A stretch of DNA of 7,948 bases from Planctomycetota bacterium (GTDB lineage Bacteria; Planctomycetota; Phycisphaerae; WQYP01): positions 1-7,948 of the forward strand of contig JAKATV010000243.1 in NCBI GenBank assembly GCA_021818565.1, read 5' to 3'. A model generated the notes under the pieces. The model searched no databases. It had not been told where the DNA came from and was given only the letters and a program-made list of their open reading frames with translations. The position numbers and the translations under genes are program-made. Numbering within the stretch: the stretch's first letter is position 1; the number at the start of each line of letters is the position of its first letter. Positions 6,791 to 7,948 of this stretch are shown here, piece by piece.

Positions 6791-6803
6791 AACCACTCCA
6801 AGT
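6784..6803 (-). promoter_or_regulatory. hom: ribosome binding site that sets the hom start
   Basis: On the - strand TTGGAGTGGTTATG places GGAG 5 nt before the ATG at 6790. The upstream GTG (6796-6794) overlaps this GGAG itself and would have no separate site, so ATG is chosen. Confidence 0.6.
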
Positions 6804-6842
6804 ATTCCTACGGCGAATTAAGATACGGCAACCGGCGGCAGC

Positions 6843-6977
6843 GTGCCAGCGCGGACGGGATTTGTCGAATGGGGCATCGAAGAGGTCCTCGCACGGGAGT
6901 TTTTCAACTCCTATGTCTTTTGGGATTCTAAACGCCCCATTACCGTTGATCTGTTGGCCAGGAGCCTGTCCAAGTAA
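6843..6977 (+). CDS. possible 44-residue protein in the addA-hom gap
   Basis: From GTG 6843 to the TAA at 6975-6977 an open frame on the opposite strand to its neighbours reads 44 residues, including VEWGIEEVLAREFFNSYVFW and a C-terminal LLARSLSK. The composition is balanced and protein-like (acidic and aromatic helix-like stretches) rather than Arg/Ser/Pro-rich as in shadow frames. It matches no family I know. The ribosome site is poor (GGCGG about 5 nt upstream). It occupies the same bases as the putative hom leader structure, so at most one reading may be meaningful. It may also be a remnant of a longer gene. Confidence 0.25.
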   Translation: MPARTGFVEWGIEEVLAREFFNSYVFWDSKRPITVDLLARSLSK

Positions 6978-6980
6978 TGG
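6868..6980 (-). promoter_or_regulatory. candidate structured mRNA leader of hom with competing stems
   Basis: In hom-sense order the leader has segment 1 CCATTAC (6980-6974), segment 2 GTAATGGGGC (6943-6934) and segment 3 GCCCCATT (6875-6868). Segments 1 and 2 pair perfectly over 7 bp; 2 and 3 pair perfectly over 8 bp; the two pairings share bases and exclude each other, as in attenuators. Between 2 and 3 sits GGAGTT-GAAA-AACTCC (6911-6896), a 6-bp hairpin with a GNRA tetraloop in the hom-sense RNA. No terminator T-run and no Thr-rich leader peptide are seen, and I recognise no riboswitch consensus. It also overlaps an antisense open frame, so the claim rests on base pairing alone. Confidence 0.35.
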
Positions 6981-6997
6981 CCGTCGCAACCCGGCGA

Positions 6998-7948
6998 TCA
7001 CTGCGATAGGCTTGTGGAGACAATTTGCCGGGTGGAAAAAAATATCAGGGAGGTTTGGTGGACGGGTCTTTTGAGGATTTCGGCGGCGGCGGAGGCGTAA
7101 TAATTTACTTGTTGCTGATAGGCGGGCAGACGGGAGGGGATAAAGGCCGCGGCATCGGTTTTGTAGTCGATGATTTCCAGGGAGTCTGGTTCAATTAATA
7201 AGCCGTCAATGGTGCCGCGAATCAGCATGATATCTATGTCACTGGTGTGCGGTTTTGTTGTTCCGGGGTTCAGGATTGTGTCAACGCTTAAGCTTGGCGG
7301 GGTTGCCGGGTTGATGCCGACCGCCTGCCGCGCGGGCAGCGACCAGAGAAAATTTAATTCCCGTAGCAACTGGTGACTGCGCGACGATTGTATCGCGGCT
7401 TGGCGCATGCGGTTTCCCAACGGGGTGCTGAAAAGCCAGAGCAGCGCGGGCTGATCTACTTGTGCTAATTCCTCCGGAGTTAAATGCCCCTGCCTTACCA
7501 GATCGGCTAACGCGTCGCCTAATGTGTCTTCGCTGGTGCGCTGATAGTCCAGGCGCTGCAGGACACGATGCATGAGCAACCCTCTTTGTATACCTGAATT
7601 ATCTGTGGTTAATTCCAGATGGGCGTTGGGCGGCGCATCGATGATAATTGCGGGCGAGTCAATGTCGCTATTACGCATAGCTTTAAGCCGACTTACGCTG
7701 GCCACGGCGGCCAGTCGTGTTAAGTCCTCATGGGCGTAGGGCTGTGTGATACGGTTGAACACGGCCTTTAAGGCTTGGGAATTGGGGTTTACCGTGTCCG
7801 CATGGGCCACGCCATCATCGGCAACATCTCCGACAGCCACCGTGGGTCCAAGGCTGTTGGCCCGCTGATTGTCCGTGGAATCTAGTGAGCTTTCGGGTAT
7901 TACATGCAACGTCAGCAGAGGGCCGGTTGCCCCGGAAGTTTCCAAGCT
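6998..7948 (-). CDS. addA: AddA-like helicase-nuclease, C-terminal part (open at right edge)
   Basis: Only the last 316 codons are in the window; the frame runs off the right edge without a start, so the helicase domains lie outside. The visible part matches the end of AddA, the UvrD-like helicase with a RecB-type nuclease that processes double-strand DNA ends for recombination. Counting from residue 1 at 7945: a low-complexity Asp/Thr/Ala linker (about 1-65), an AddA-like segment YAHEDLTRLAAVASVSRLK (70-88), then the PD-(D/E)XK nuclease with RGLLMHRVL (His126), LRELNF (Glu196), RGTIDGLL (Asp247), LEIIDYKTD (Asp260, Lys262) and QVNYYASAA with Gln279 and Tyr283. All nuclease residues are present, so the domain should be active. 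No AddB partner is visible here. RecB-like proteins of other recombination systems share these motifs, so the exact family is less certain than the nuclease assignment. Confidence 0.85.
   Translation of the reverse strand, partial: SLETSGATGPLLTLHVIPESSLDSTDNQRANSLGPTVAVGDVADDGVAHADTVNPNSQALKAVFNRITQPYAHEDLTRLAAVASVSRLKAMRNSDIDSPAIIIDAPPNAHLELTTDNSGIQRGLLMHRVLQRLDYQRTSEDTLGDALADLVRQGHLTPEELAQVDQPALLWLFSTPLGNRMRQAAIQSSRSHQLLRELNFLWSLPARQAVGINPATPPSLSVDTILNPGTTKPHTSDIDIMLIRGTIDGLLIEPDSLEIIDYKTDAAAFIPSRLPAYQQQVNYYASAAAEILKRPVHQTSLIFFSTRQIVSTSLSQ

Noticed and set aside
6648..7001. 117-residue - strand open frame covering the hom leader and the hom 5' end
   Set aside because: It overlaps the hom start in another frame for over 140 bases and has no family features. 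It would conflict with the clear hom N-terminus.
1..7948. CRISPR array, insertion sequence or phage genes
   Set aside because: No regularly spaced repeats, transposase or integrase motifs, or terminal inverted repeats flanking a gene were seen.

Overview
The window looks like ordinary bacterial chromosome of moderate GC (about half, judged by eye). It carries seven protein-coding genes and no RNA gene, insertion sequence or CRISPR array that I can recognise. Gene content (AddA-type recombination nuclease, a phosphoglycerate-mutase-like protein next to homoserine dehydrogenase, L,D-transpeptidase, weak Shine-Dalgarno sites with GTG starts) would suit a planctomycete-like member of the PVC group, or another free-living Gram-negative lineage. 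This placement is an inference and is weak.

Layout. Positions 1-319 hold a near-perfect 11-bp palindrome at the left edge and no convincing gene. On the + strand come a single-pass membrane protein of unknown function (320-1120), a roughly 250-bp gap with a candidate promoter and an odd translation start region, and then a tightly overlapped trio: a Cof-type HAD phosphatase (1373-2338), a five-helix membrane protein with a DUF218/SanA-ElyC domain (2335-3474), and a YkuD-type L,D-transpeptidase (3474-3959). Both junctions overlap through GTGA or TGATG, so the trio is probably one translationally coupled operon. DUF218 proteins of the ElyC/SanA type and L,D-transpeptidases both point to cell-wall work.

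The gap 3960-4218 separates convergent transcription units and is rich in inverted repeats. On the - strand, read from right to left, are the 3' end of an addA-like helicase-nuclease gene (open at the right edge, ending at 6998), a roughly 207-bp leader with several inverted repeats, homoserine dehydrogenase with an ACT domain (6790-5495), and an archaeal-type cofactor-independent phosphoglycerate mutase homologue (5409-4219). In this context the last protein is best read as the 'proposed homoserine kinase' that substitutes for ThrB. Hom and this protein would then catalyse consecutive steps, aspartate semialdehyde to homoserine to O-phosphohomoserine, on the way to threonine.

The observations most worth checking are the non-orthologous homoserine kinase next to hom, the mutually exclusive stems (one bounding a GNRA-capped hairpin) in the hom leader, the structured element between the convergent operons, and the three-codon ORF with an ideal ribosome site in front of the HAD gene. 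I did not find strong evidence for a wholly new multi-gene system.
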